Notes under the pieces: model-generated
Told to the model about the DNA's origin: nothing
What the model saw: only the letters and a program-made list of their open reading frames with translations
Database searches by the model: none
Assembly: GCA_002150815.3 (NCBI GenBank)
Contig: NDFF03000026.1
Coordinates: forward strand, 124,001-188,000
Length of the DNA: 64,000 nucleotides
Source of the DNA: Grammothele lineata
Lineage: Eukaryota > Basidiomycota > Agaricomycetes > Polyporales > Polyporaceae
Direction: 5' to 3'
Translations under genes and position numbers: made by a program
Shown here: piece after piece, positions 46,466-59,100 of the stretch
How the letters are laid out: the number at the start of each line of letters is the position of its first letter
Position numbering within the stretch: the stretch's first letter is position 1

Positions 46466-49044
46466 ATGCCGCCGCGGAAAAAAGTCAAGACGACCTCCGC
46501 TTCCAAGAAGACGACCACTGCTTCCAAGACGACCAAGGGCCAAAGTAGCACTGCCGGCAGCTCCGCGGGCACAATTACGACGCGCCGCAACATACGAGGA
46601 CGACGCGGTGGCTTGAAAGACATGCTCAACATGCCCTTTGATGTCCTTTTTGAAGTACGCTACTATAAGCTAAACTTTCTTGCCTATCAGACGCTGTCTA
46701 ACTGTCCGACCGCCTGGCTCGCACTAGATCTTCAGGGTTCTTCATCCGCGGGACCTCGTCAATCTCTCAAGGACAAGCAAAAACTTCCGAGAAGTTCTTT
46801 TGGATCGTAATACGGCTCCGTTTTGGAGAGCAGCCCGCTTGCAAGTTGAAGGTCTCCCCGATTTACCTCCTCATTTGAGCGAACCGGCCTATGCCAACCT
46901 CATGTTCTTTACGAATTGCACTGTGAGCCGCCACATCTTCTGTCTGTGTTTCAATCTGGTTGACATCGTGTTTAGAATTGCGGGAAAGCCGGTAACCACC
47001 ATCTTCTTTGCCCGATCTATGCAAGATATTGCGGCGATTGCAAGCGTACGATGTCAGTTAAACTGATTTTCAGCCCCCTCATGTGCCGACTATTTCTTAC
47101 GGCTGATCCCCGCTGTAGGTTCAAAGAGGTCGGCCCCTATTCGATGAAGATGTTCGATGACGAGACCGTGGAGCATGGTGCTCCTTTATCTTCCCTCATT
47201 CCAAGTATTCGCTTCGGTTCACGGTGAGCGGGCCTATAATATTACCAAATACTACCTTTTCGTTAATTAAATCTCCAAAAGCTCAAAGCATTTTCACAAA
47301 CCTGATGTTGAAGCAATAAAGCAGCAATTAATCTCAATCACCGACTCGAAGGCGAAGGCACGGTTTATTCAGGCCAAGGAGGAACTCGTCTCGCAACTCT
47401 ACACGGTTTGTCCTTTTCAGGCGTGCCATACTATAACTATCAAATACTCACGTATATTGCGTCCTCCAGCACACTTGGGAGATAGATGAATGGCAAAAAA
47501 GTATCCAGAAAGCGAAAGCCGCCGAGAAGGATGAATCGATATCCGAACGTTTCGAGGCGTACGTTCCGAATCCCGCCTACGATGTGACACAGATTCTGCG
47601 TGCTTATACTTGAATTGACAGGGTCCTCGAACGGCTACGCAGTGAAGGATGGAGCGACGACCTTCGCAAGATGTCCGACGCGTCGTTCTATCAGCTATCC
47701 AAGCTCGAAGGGGTCAATCGTCCTACCAGACTGACCGACAAAAGTGAGTTTTCTGTCATCATACACCACTGAGATGCGCCTCTGAAGTGGCACCCCTACT
47801 TTGCGCAGGTTGGAACACCATCCGTGGACCAGTCATTAAGTTTATGGAGTCGATCCGCAACAGTCGAGTGGCCGCCAACTACAAGACAGCGATCGCGCCT
47901 CGCTTCGGCTATCTCATGACGGCTTTGGGTAGATACAGGCGATCCAGGTACGCACCGGGTGCTGGAGTCCAGCTCGTTGGTGGTTTCGCCGATTACGCCG
48001 ACCAGCGTGAAATACGCGCGATCCTCGAGGATTTAACAAACGCCAAAGAGCCTGCGAATGCCGTCATCGCCAAGTTCTCCGCCCTCCTCCCAGAGCTCAC
48101 GGAGATGTTTGCCGAACGCTACGAGACCGACTTTGCGACTATTGCTCGTAAAGGGCTCGGAGATGTGGACGATCTCTCCGGCACAGAGATTCTTGAACTA
48201 GGAATCACGGTGTTCCAGTGCGGAAGCTGCGGCGCCCGCGCGCGCTGGCCAGCCGTTGTGCAACACGGCTGCCTCAGAGGGTATGTCGCCGGCAACGGTT
48301 TGTTCGAGAAAGAGCTGCGTACGTATGTCTCGCGGCTCCCCCAGCAATCGCTCGCTGCTAGTGAGCACTTCTATCTTGGTCCTGCGCACGCGAAGGTTAC
48401 CATCGGCATCACATCGCAATGCATACGCGCACTAGTTGCTGCTTGCGATATGGAGCCACTCAAGGCAACATCTGCGGATCTTGGTGCATGCGATGTGCGT
48501 GTTCGATGCCGTTTGTGTGCTCATCTCATCAAGCAGACGGTGTTCGACTGTACGGGAGCGGTGAGTGGACTTCATACCTTCTATGGAGTTTAGAGTTGAC
48601 ATCTGTTTGCAGATCGACCATGACACGAAAGAGCACTACTCGATCACAAAGGGCGCGATAGCTCATTGGGACCGCATCTCTGACGAGCATGCGGTTACCG
48701 TTCGCGACCTGCAGGATGCAATTCACTCCAAGCCTCGGAGCGAATGGGCTCGATGCTATACTTGCACATGGTGCGGCGATAGGAATTTGAGTATTTCGGG
48801 TGTACGAAGCCATTTGGAACGCGAGTGAGTCATATGTGTGCGCATTCTGCAAATATCACCGCTGACCACCTGGTTCTATGTCCGACGTGAATGAAGACAC
48901 GAGAAGCAGGGCCCCATAGAAGGCGCAGACTTCACGGACGAGACGAAAAAGCCCGACATCATGATGTACTCTCCGATGCTGTCCGAGGATCAGTATGCAG
49001 TGGCAGCTATCAAGGCCGGTACAGGATTCCTCGCCTCGTTCTAG
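46466..49044 (+). CDS. F-box/zinc-finger protein, copy C
   Basis: The ATG at 46466 gives MPPRKKVKTTSASKK, then NIRGRRGGLKDMLNMPFDVL. After the first intron comes IFRVLHPRDLVNLSRTSKNF (F-box), then DLPPHLSEPAYANLMFFTNC. A Cys cluster follows (NCGKAG..., ARYCGDCKRTM). The central helical region includes KFMESIRNSRVAANYKTAIA, YAPGAGVQLVGGFADYADQR and CGSCGARARWPAVVQHGCLR. The C-terminal part has RVRCRLCAHLIKQTVFDCTG, ISDEHAVTVRDLQDAI and a C2H2-like finger (CTWCGDR...SHLEREH), ending GTGFLASF at 49042-49044. It is the same family as copies A and B but on the opposite strand and more similar to copy D. The function is inferred as an SCF adaptor; the zinc-binding modules suggest a nucleic-acid or protein target. 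Confidence 0.82.
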
Positions 49045-49928
49045 ATTCGCGTCGTCTGTATGTGTTTTGCTTGTGCCCGTTGCTTGTGACGAACAATGTC
49101 GTTGTCTTCTACTGTATCTACGCTGTTACATAATGCCATCCAGTATCGATCGATCTACACAGACAGGAAGTAGCGTTTCGTGGTACCAGGACGGCATGGA
49201 TCTACTATGAAAGACATGTGGAAGTCGCAGAGCTCATACTCGTGGGCGAGCCCGAGGCCCAGATGGACCGTGGAGCTCACGGCGTAATACAAAAATGAGA
49301 CTCGCCATGAATGGATGGAAATTATCCAGTGCAAAGTTGTGATAACGAGATATCTCAAGTTCCGAGGCAGAGATGTGAGCAGGCTTGCCAGGGGCGCGAC
49401 TCGGATCAACTCACCCCGAATACTATGATATGAAAACACTTATTCTTTTGAATGCTTCTGCTGGAGACACAGCTGGCAGGAGTAATTGCTGTGCTTGAAA
49501 AGCGTGTCGTCCACGACTGGGTCAAGTCTCTCAACCTCGGGGGGCAGCCAAGTTCCGAGTCGCCCAAGGGACACCAGAGATGAGTCGGGGTTGGGAAGCA
49601 CGGAAAATCCGGCAAGCCCGAGCTCGAGGTGAGTCTACATCGGCTTGAGGTCGACGGCCTAGATGTTGCGTAGGAGGTGGAGCACGTACGAGCACGTTGT
49701 CGCCCCGTTCTTGCAGTGCAACTGAGCACGAACAGGCACGAACGATTGTCTTCGTAAGCGCTAGAACGGATGGGCTAATTGATCGCTCGATAGGGAAGGA
49801 GGTCACGAGATCGAAACGCGTCCCCCGTTGAGAGCGCGTCGGATTCCAGTTGACGCTCCGAGTTCATACCAAACCAAAACACCCACCATCACTACCCCCT
49901 CCCCGACCGCCCGATCCTCACGACAATC
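49045..49928. other. Upstream region of F-box copy D
   Basis: This spacer between copies C and D contains the second copy of the duplicated upstream region described before copy C. No coding exon of its own is visible; the minus-strand frames here show no domain. Confidence 0.5.
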
Positions 49929-52485
49929 ATGCCACCGCGTAAGAAGGCTAAGACGAACTGCCCTTCAAAGGCAGCCAAGGGTCAAACTAGCACTGTCGGC
50001 AGTTCCGCGGGCACCATTACGACGCCGCGCCGCAATATACGAGGACGACGCGGTGGCTTGAAAGACATGCTCAACATGCCCTTCGATATCCTCCTTGAAG
50101 TATGCTTACTCCGTCACCTTGATAGACGTTATCTAACTGCTTGACCGCCCCGCCCGTGCCAGATCTTCAGCGTTCTCCAGCCGCGGGACCTCATCAATCT
50201 GGCAAGAACGAGCAAGGAATTGAGAAGAGTTCTTCTGGATCGCAAAAGCGCCCCGTCTTGGAGAGCAGCCCGCTCTGAAGTTGAAGGTCTCCCCGATATC
50301 CCTCCTCATATGAGCGAACCGGCCTACGCCAACCTCATATTCTTCACTGATTGCACTGTGAGCCGCCACAGTCCTCTGTTTGTCTCTCAGTCGAGTTGAC
50401 ATATCATGTTTAGAATTGTGGGAATGATTGTCGCCGTAACCAGATTCTTTTCCCAATTTATGTCAGGTATTGCGACGGTTGCAAGTACAATATGTCAGTT
50501 ACAATCATCTTAAGACCCCTCCTTGTGCTGGGTATCGCTCATGATCTGTCTCCGCTATAGGTTGGTACCAGTCGATGGTTCTTGGGTCAGAAAATATGAA
50601 ACCAAGGCCGTGGAGCATGGTGCTACTTTGTCCTCTATTCTTCCGGTGTTTATTTGGGGTTCAGGGTGAGCAAGCCGACGGTTTCACCAAGGCCTATTTT
50701 CGTTGAAGAGATTCGCAGACGTCTGCCACATTTTAATAAGCCCGACGTTGAGGAAATTATGCAACAACTGGTTACGATGACAGACCCAGCAGCGAAGGCT
50801 CAGTTTATTCGGGACAAGAAAGAACTGGTCCCGCAACTTATGGAGGTCCGTCGTTTTCAGGCCTGTCGTGCTACAAGTACTCATGCATACCTTATCTCAC
50901 AGCATACCAAAGAGGTAGAAAAGTGGAAAAATGACATTCAGAGTGCGAAGGCCGCCGAGAAGGATAGATTGAAATCCAAACGTTTCGAGGCGTACGTTTC
51001 CGCCTACCGCGCGGAACAGATTCTGGGTACTTACATTTAGATTGTCAGGGTCCTCGAACGGCTTCGCAATGAAGGTTGGCACGATGAGCTTGGAAAGATG
51101 TCCGATGCGTCGTTGTCTCAGCTATCCAAGATCGAAGGGGTCAATCGTCCCACTCAACTGACTGCTAGAGGCGAGTATTCTGTCATCTACACTACCGAAA
51201 TGTGCCTCTAAAAGTCAGATCCTACTTTGTTCAGGATGGAACACGATTCGTGGTTCGGTTATCCGATTCATGGAGCAAACCCGCAACAATCGGGTGTTCA
51301 CGGATTACAAGGCAGGTCTCAGAGCCCGCGTTGGTCATCTCATGACCGCTCTGCGCAGATACCAGCGATCTCGGTACGCGCCTGGTGCTGGCATACAGAT
51401 CTTCGGTGGCTTTGCAGACTATGCAGACCAGAGAGGAATACGTGCAATTATCGCGGACAAAACAAACACCGAAGGCGATGAAGTCATCGCCAAGTTCTCC
51501 GCCCTTCTCCCAGAGCTCACAGAAAAGTTCGCTGAACGCTACAAGGCCGACTTCGTGACTGTTGCTCGTCGAGGGCTTGGAGGTGTGGACGATCTCTCCG
51601 ACACAGAAGTTCTGGGACTGGCCATCACGGTGTTTCAGTGTGGAAGGTGCCGCGCGCGCGTGCGCTGGCCAGCCGTTGTGCAACACGACTGCCTCAGAGC
51701 GTGTTCGTCTGTCGGTTCCGGAACAGGCGTGCTCGAACAAGAGCTACTAGCGTATATGATAGGGAAAGGTTGTGGCAAACAAGACTACCTCTACCATGGT
51801 CCTGCGCGCATTAACGTTACCGTCTGCGTCACCGCGTCGCTATGCATACGCGGACTAGCCACCGTCGGCGGCTTGGATCCACTCAAGGCGACACCGGCGG
51901 ATCTTGATGCCTGCGATGTGCGTGTTCGATGCCGTCTGTGTGCTCGGCTCGTTGAACAGATGGTGTTTGACTGTGCGGCCGCAGTGAGTGGACCCCATAG
52001 TACCTTCTGCACTGTTCAGGGCTGACATCAATCTCAATGCTCGGCACGGTATCTGCAGATCAAACACGACTCGCGGGAACACTTGAAATGGATTTCCAAG
52101 GGCGAGATAGCTCACTGGGATCGCATCTCTGACGAGCACGCGGCCACCGTCCGTGGCCTGCAGGATGCAGCTCAGTCCAAACCCCGGAGCGAGTCGGACA
52201 GACGCTACACTTGCACATGGTGCGGCCAAGGGAACCTATATGCCACGACTGTGAAAATCCATCTGGAACATGAGTGAGTCATACGTGCACGATTCCCGCA
52301 ACCTCCACGGCTGACTACGTGATTTCGAACGAAGACACGAGAAGCAGGGCCCCATAGAAGGCGTCGACTTCAAGGAGGAGATGGAAAGGCCTGGCATCAT
52401 GATGTACTCTCTGACAGTGCTGTCCGAGAATTCGGATGCGATGGCCACGGTCGAGGCTGGAACAGGATTCTTTGCCTCGTTCTAG
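49929..52485 (+). CDS. F-box/zinc-finger protein, copy D
   Basis: This is the tandem duplicate of copy C. The ATG at 49929 gives MPPRKKAKTNCPSKAAKG and NIRGRRGGLKDMLNMPFDIL. The F-box exon reads IFSVLQPRDLINLARTSKEL, then DIPPHMSEPAYANLIFFTDC. The Cys cluster is CGNDCRRN... and RYCDGCKYNM. The central region includes RSRYAPGAGIQIFGGFADYA and CGRCRARVRWPAVVQHDCLR. The C-terminus has RVRCRLCARLVEQMVFDCAA, a CTWCGQ finger and GTGFFASF at the stop 52483-52485. Start-to-start distance from copy C is 3,463 bp and stop-to-stop 3,441 bp. Most introns are in the same places as in copy C. The copy looks intact by eye. Confidence 0.82.
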
Positions 52486-52874
52486 CATTCACGTTGTCTG
52501 TATGGTTCTGATCTGTGTCGAGTTTCCTTGCAACGAATCCTGATGTTTCTCAAAATGTCTCAACGCTGAAATATAATGCTGTCAGGCATCGGCTGATTCG
52601 TAGGGGTTAGTATATCACGAGCTGGCGTCAGGTCGTTTTCGTTTTATGCGCTGGTTCGGAATGGCGAGTGAGAAGTTTGCGAAAGGTAGCGCATACTACA
52701 GCATAAGTAGAGTGCACTGCACGCCATACTACCAAGCCACACGTTATGATTGTCCGTCTCCTGTTTGATCCTGCGTGGCGACTCAGAAAGTGAATAGACG
52801 TCGTTACGTTTTGAGACGTTGAGATGCGCTCAGCGAGGTGCGTACGAGAACGACGAGAGGGAAAAAGATATTCT
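52486..52874. other. Intergenic spacer
   Basis: About 390 bp separates copy D from tRNA-Gln. I see no gene, tRNA or clear repeat here. Confidence 0.4.
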
Positions 52875-52955
52875 AGGCGCTACCAGGGCTCGAACCTGGG
52901 TTTTGGGAACGCTGAGAATCAGAATCCCAAGTGATAACCACTACACTATAGCGCC
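52875..52955 (-). tRNA. tRNA-Gln(CTG) with 9-nt intron
   Basis: Read on the minus strand, GGCGCTA at the 5' end (52955 down) pairs with TAGCGCC at the 3' end. The D arm is TAGTGTAGTGGTTATCA and the T arm CCAGG-TTCGAGC-CCTGG. The anticodon stem is TGGGA/TCCCA around loop TTCTGAT, with anticodon CTG at 52920-52922 (CAG on the plus strand). A 9-nt intron (52910-52918) lies one base 3' of the anticodon. Confidence 0.9.
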
Positions 52956-53054
52956 TTGAAGCCAGATGTATGAGAGCCCATCTGAACCTAGCACGTGATA
53001 TCGTTCGCTGCTTCATGCGCGAGCGCGTCCCGTAAACGCGGAGCTGGTTGTAAG

Positions 53055-55180
53055 ATGAATCCACCACACATCCTCATCGCCCGAAACTCACGAGGCCCCA
53101 ATACTCACAATCCCTCTGCTTCGCTGAGCTCACCCACCGAGACACATGCGGCAGCATCTGGCATATTCAGATCCGCGGGCTCTCCCTCCTGGTACCTGGA
53201 GGAGTGCGAGTCTGACGACGTGACTTCGTCTCTTAGTACCAACGGCGACATGGACGACCCGATTGAGATAGATGAGACCTTCACTCGCACGAGCAAGTTT
53301 CCTGGTAACGTCAAGATCATTGTCGAGTCCACTACTTTCTGGTGCGTACTACTCGATCGCAGAAGCCTGTCTGGCAACTGTCAATGCGAAGCTGAAAGGA
53401 GGGTTGGTGGACAGGGCGCACAAGGAGGTCCTCTATTTCGCATCGTCCTTCTTTCAGGCTGCGCTATGCGGCGGTTGGGCTGAAACGGAGAACGAGTCGG
53501 GCAGGCCGCAGTCCATGTCCTCTGTGATCACCATCTCTCAGCCTCCGACGGTCCCTGGAAGTAGGCCCGGCCGAGAAACACCTTCTGAGATCACGTTCGC
53601 GCCTATGGACCCGGACATGGACCCAGATGACTTCAACGGCGACAGTCTCGATGTCGATGTCGGTAGTGGGAGCGGTGGTGAGGACTCGAGCGAGTCTGAA
53701 GCGAGCTCGGAGGATAAAGCGAAGGCACGCGAGGATAGCCTCAACAAGCTGGAGAAGTCCAACCCGTCTACACCCACGACGCCGTCGAAGGCTAAGGCGC
53801 CAGACGTGGACGGAAAGACTACAGAGCCGTCGACGCCAACCGGCCGGCGTGCCTCCACGCAGGAGACGAAAGGGAAGGGGTTGGAGAAGGGGAAGAACAA
53901 GGAGAGCAAGGAGAAGCGTCCGGATGCCATCATAGTGCTAAAGGAAGAGAAGGTGCGTTTTTCCTAGATGTCCCGTATCTGCTGCCGCTAGATAGCACTT
54001 GCCCAGGCAAGCACGTTCCACGATTTCCTCAAGTTCGTCTACCCCCAGTACGTATTGTTCTCTGAATCCCCCAATTCAACGCTTATGGATGAGAGTAGCC
54101 TTCTTTGCACAATCACGTGGAATAACGTCGAGGGCCTCATGAACATTTCACACAAACTGCACGTCGGCTCGCTTCAGCATGAGTGCTTGACCTTCCTCCT
54201 CACCCACGCCGCGGGCCGCCCCATCAAAGCGATGCGCATAGCGGAGCTATTTGACGAGGAGGAGCTCTACCGCGAATCAAGTCGGTTTGTACTTGATAAC
54301 CCGGGTGGGTGGTCCGAAGAAGAAATGGGCACTCTCAGCCAAGCCACCCTGTTGAAGCTCGAGAAGAGGTGAGTATATGCGCGGTTCTGTGTCGTTCTAG
54401 GCTTACATGAACCATCCATTCCCTAGGAGAACATGGTTCCTTGAGCGCGTCCTAAAACTAGGCCTCGTGCAGATAGCGAAAGAGTATCAATGTGTAAGTG
54501 CATTGCTATGCTTGCAGACACAAGCCGATGCTAACTACGCCGCTCAATCCAGTGCCAGACATGTCCGGACTCCACGATATGCGCCCGGCTGCTTGAGGAG
54601 AAATGGAAACAGGCGTATCAAGCCGTCTTCCGTTTTGGTTCGCCCTTCTCATTAGTTGGCGTCGACACATCGCTCGTACTAAACGCTTGTGCATTTGTCT
54701 CTCCTCACAGGACCATGCCAGCCGTCGATGGTCTACCGCTACCTCCGCACGCTAGAAGGCGTCAGCCCTCCACTCTCCCTCACTCAGCTCAGCTGCCAAA
54801 CGACCGCCAAGGCGTTCATCTCCGCGCGTACGTCGTAACATGTGTCCCTCCCCGTCTTAATTCCAACGCTAACTGAGCCTTGTGGACCGCCGCCACCGCC
54901 GCCACCCCCTTCCCGTGCTCTACACACGTCACCGCTTCCACTGCGTCCTGCCCTCGCCCTCGTTATCGCCCCACCTTGCGCCTTTCGCCATACATGCGCA
55001 GTATTCGACCGCATGTTCTCCCTCGGGGTGCGCGGCAGCGGGACGGACACCGCCCCGCTTGGCGCGCGCGTCGCCGCAGTCGCGAGTACTGCGCCCCCCG
55101 GGCCGCGCCGCCACTTCCTGTACTGCTCGCTGCACAACGAGTCCAGTGGTCGTGGCAAGCGCTCCCGCGAGCTGCCGTAG
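53055..55180 (+). CDS. BTB/POZ-domain protein with conserved C-terminal half
   Basis: The ATG at 53055 (MNPPHILIARNSRGPN) starts a Ser-rich leader. The BTB fold begins NVKIIVESTTFWAHKEVLYF, joined across an intron at about 53344-53418, then ASSFFQAALCGGWAE. It is interrupted by a long acidic, Ser/Pro/Lys-rich insert (about 53490-53930) before RPDAIIVLKEEK. After another intron it resumes with ASTFHDFLKFVYP, LLCTITWNNVEGLMNISHKL and HVGSLQHECLTFLLTHAAGR. A BACK-like helical part follows: KAMRIAELFDEEELYRESSR, VLKLGLVQIAKEYQC, CQTCPDSTICARLLEEKWKQ and CQPSMVYRYLRTLEGVSPPL. The last exon (from about 55007) gives LFDRMFSLGVRGSG and PRRHFLYCSLHN, with stop 55178-55180. Family knowledge: BTB proteins dimerise and often act as Cullin-3 adaptors; this subfamily is common in Agaricomycetes, function unknown. 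Confidence 0.85.
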
Positions 55181-56143
55181 AGAAGGGCGGGATAACATTT
55201 CTGGGATCTTTGCTGTGCATGCGCTTTTTACCTCGGAGATCTCGACTGCGTCGTTGTCTCTGCGCCGCGATTCTTGTGCTTGTACGTTGTTCCGGCTGTT
55301 CCTCCTACCTCGCATCTCACATCGATATCCTGTACTGCTTTGCTGTTCACCTTCATGTATTCTTATTGCCCCTTCTTGCCCACAACATCGGACTCATTAC
55401 CCATTGGACGCAACCTGAGCGATCACTGTACCACCCTCAACCTCACTGTGCTGTGTTTCACCATCCGCACATTCACGCCACTCTGAGAGAAAAAGGATTG
55501 TATATAGTACGGGAGACCGGGACTTATAGGATGGTATACATATGCGTAGAGGCGCGGGGTATAGAGAATCTGCGGGGGTCGTGCGAGGGGATAGGGTGGG
55601 GGGCGTCCGAGCCGGCGGAACGTAAGCGCAGGAAAGAGGGTGCTTGACAACCGCTCCTGGGCCTGCGGCTCCGCTTCCCGGTGACGGTAGTGGTAATGTG
55701 GCGTTGGTCGTCGTGGTCTCGTGGTACGGGGGACAATTATAAGAGCCGCACAGCCCGCGTGGGCAGGCGGCGGGGGAAGGCTAGGAGAAGACCGGGCCGC
55801 CCAGAGAAAGAGAGTTCGATCTGCCGGAAAGAAGGGGCCCAACGGAGAGGGAGCGGAGAAATGTGCATGGAGACAGGAAGGAGTGCGTTCGTAAAGATAG
55901 AGATTAACAGTAAATATGACAGGGCGAGGAGGACGTGCCGAACGAGGGACTTTTGGTACACGGAAACAGATGCGCGACAGAAAGGCTCTACCAAGGGCTA
56001 CAGGGACCACACTGGGACAGCGTGCGGGATGGGGCATATGGATGATAAATGTATAGGTAGTAGGTGTGAGTGGCGGATGAAAGAGGGTGTGGGACCACGA
56101 TGAAACGAAACGAAGTAAGTGAAACATGGATAGGGGAAGGCGG
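55181..56143. other. Convergent intergenic region
   Basis: About 960 bp lies between the 3' ends of the BTB gene and the RhoGAP gene. It holds no supported coding exon. The minus-strand frames here open from non-ATG codons and lack domain content. Confidence 0.45.
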
Positions 56144-59100
56144 TCATGACGATTGCTGGTCAAACACCCGCTGCGCGTTCTCGACGAGCCACTCGACGCA
56201 CAGCGCCTTGCCAGCCATGTCGCTGAACTCGGCGCCGGGGTCCGGAGAGCGCATAAGCGTCGCTGCATAGGAGAAGTCCAGAACCGATCAGCGCGTGTCG
56301 CAAGGGAAGAGGGTCGTCCCACTCACGTCCGAACACGACACCCAGGTTGCGTGCGTGCATAAGGTTGCGTTCGCTCCTCTCGCAGACGCTGTCACGGACG
56401 CCGCCGCGTGTCAGGTAGAGGGTCTAGACCGAGCAGACGCACAGGGGAAGCTTACCGGTTAAGATGGAGCATGAGCGCTTTGAGCGTATAATAGTGCTCA
56501 GCGGGCAACTGGTGGACGAGATCGCTGAACGTCTGGGCCTTCATGGTCGGCTCCCGGATCGTGGCAGCGGCGATGAACTTGTCGTGCAGCTCCGACGTTA
56601 GGAGCGGGTTCGGCAGCGCGCGGAAGTACGACTTGAGGACGGAGGTAACGCTGCAGATGTCGTTGAAACGATCCGAGTCGTGGAGGTCGAACGCGTCGTA
56701 GTCCCCGCGCTCGAACAGCTGTGTGATCATCTTAGATTGGCCCGAACCACCGGTCTTCCGGTAGATACCCTCATACTCGAGAGCTGTACCCAGGCTGTCA
56801 GCCGTCAGCTCTCAAGGACACCCACGATTTCCACGCACCGATAGCGTCTACAGCGTCGATACACTTCTCGACAATAACGGGTACGAAGCGGTGGTCGTCC
56901 CTGGAGTCCGCGCGAACCTGCTCGATGAGATCGCGGCCAAACATAGACGGCGCTGCAGAGAAAGCCCGGACTCAATTCAGTATCCGGCCGCAGTTTGAGT
57001 AGGCGACACGGTTACTCACGGAGTGGCGCAATGGGTGCCTGGCCCTCGTCCCTAGACGCCATCGTCGTCTGCGAACATACGAGGTTGACGCTGTGGATAC
57101 ACCGCGTGTGCACAGCGATGCTGCAGTCTGCGCGGCGTCTGTCAGCGTCACGTACGGCAACAACAAAACACAGCTACTCACTCGTGCACTTGAGCTGCGA
57201 ACCCCACATCTTGTCGCCACAATGGTCGCATCGCGCAACACGGAGCACGCTGATCTGCTGAAAGACGTGCTCCGTCCGCCACTTGGGCTTTCCGTCGCCG
57301 CCAACGGGAACCATGCCGTTCGGAGCCGCCGAGAGCGCGACGTTCTCCTTCGGGGCGCGCGAGCCCGGCCACTTGAAGCGCGGCCGCGCCTGCTGCGCCC
57401 CAGCGGCGACCGCCGCGGCGGGCATGTCCTGCACGTCCGCGCGCGTGATCTTGATGATCTTGGTCGCCGTCGAGTCCGCGGACTCCTCCGAGAGGGCGAG
57501 CGTCGTGGACGAGAGCGAGCTGTTGAGCATCGGGGGCGAGCGCGCGCGGTCGAACGAGTTCGTCTGGCGCTCCTGCAGCACGTTGCTCGCGGGGGGCTGC
57601 TCTTCCTTGGGCGCGACGGCGGCGGCTTCGAGCCGGCGCTGGTACTGCGCGTTGAGCTGCGCGAGCTCTTCGTTGCGCTTGTTGAGCACTGTCGTCTCTT
57701 CCAGGAAAGCGTCGCGAGACGCCTTGAGCTCAGCGATCTCGCGGAGGATTGCCTCACGGCGCTCTGTGAGCGGGATGAGCTCGTGCTGGTACTGGTTCTT
57801 GATGTTATCGAAGCGCATCGAGAGCCCGCGCGTGAGCGACGCCCCGGCCTCTTCACTATCGGCGATAATTGGGGAGCTGTATGACAAGCGCGAAACGAGG
57901 ACGGACGCATATATGAGTAAGCCTGTACTGCTGCGCGCCCGCGCACGTCATGCCAACGCGACGACAGGTATATGACGCACCTCTTGGACGCCGACAGCTG
58001 CTCGACTTCTGCGAGCGTCATGTCGCGCTCGACCTTGAGCTTAGACAGATCCCGCTCGAGCGTGCTCATCTTGTCGCTCAGCTCGCGCGCGAGCTGCTTC
58101 TGCGCCTCCTGCCGCTTCGTGTCGCCCGTGATCGCCGTGAGGCGGACGGCCTGGCCCGAGAGCAGCACCCTGAGGCGCGTCGCCTCCGCCTCCGCGTCCC
58201 GGCGCGCCTTGAGCTCGCGGTCGTACTCGGTCTGCGCGACGGTGAGGCCGTCCATGTACTGCTTGCTCGCCCGCTGTAACCCCCGACGCGACGCGCCACC
58301 GTCAGTAACCTGCACGACCGTCTCCAGTCCCACAGCACCCGCCGCGCGGGGCTGTCAGCGAGCGCACGCACCTTCATGCCGTCCAAATTGCGCTTGAGGT
58401 CCTGGTACTCGCTCTGCTGCTGGTCGAGCATCGCGACGGCGCTCTGCACGAGCTCCGCGCTCATACTAACGGGCTGCCCGGGCCCTGCGGCCGCGAGCGC
58501 GTCTTGCAGGCGTCGGCGAAGAACCTCGACGCCGTCCGCGGGGGCCGTGACGGTGATGCGCGCCATGCTGTGCCCGTTCCCGTACCCGTTCGCGCCGCGG
58601 CTCGGTGTCGACGAGTGACTGTCACGGCTGTCGGGCGAAGCGGGACTCGTTGCCCCGCTCCTATCCAAACTCGTCCGCCCGTCACGCATCGGCGTCGGAT
58701 CCTGGTCGTAGTTGCGGTCATGATCGTGCCCCGCCGAGCCAATCACAGTAATATCGCTCTTAGGCGTCGTCGGGCCAACAGCAGACTCGGGCGGGGTGAG
58801 CGTAAGGTCGAGCGTAAGCCTCGAGCTCTCCCGCTTCCTCCCAAAGCCTCCGCTCCCGGTGAGGGGCGTGTCCATCGTCTTGATAAAGTCCGCAAAGTCG
58901 TTCCCGCCCATCGAGATCCGGATGGGCGGCAGCGCGGGCGTGATGAACGTCGTCGTCTGCGTGCGCTCGATCGGCGAGCTCTCGGGCGAGCCTTCGCCGC
59001 CGCTCTCGCCCGCGCCCCCGTTCCCGTTCCCGTTTGCGTTCGCGTTGCTCTGGCTGGGGCTGTAGCTCCGCGAGACGTCCACCCAGAGGTCGTTCGGCCT

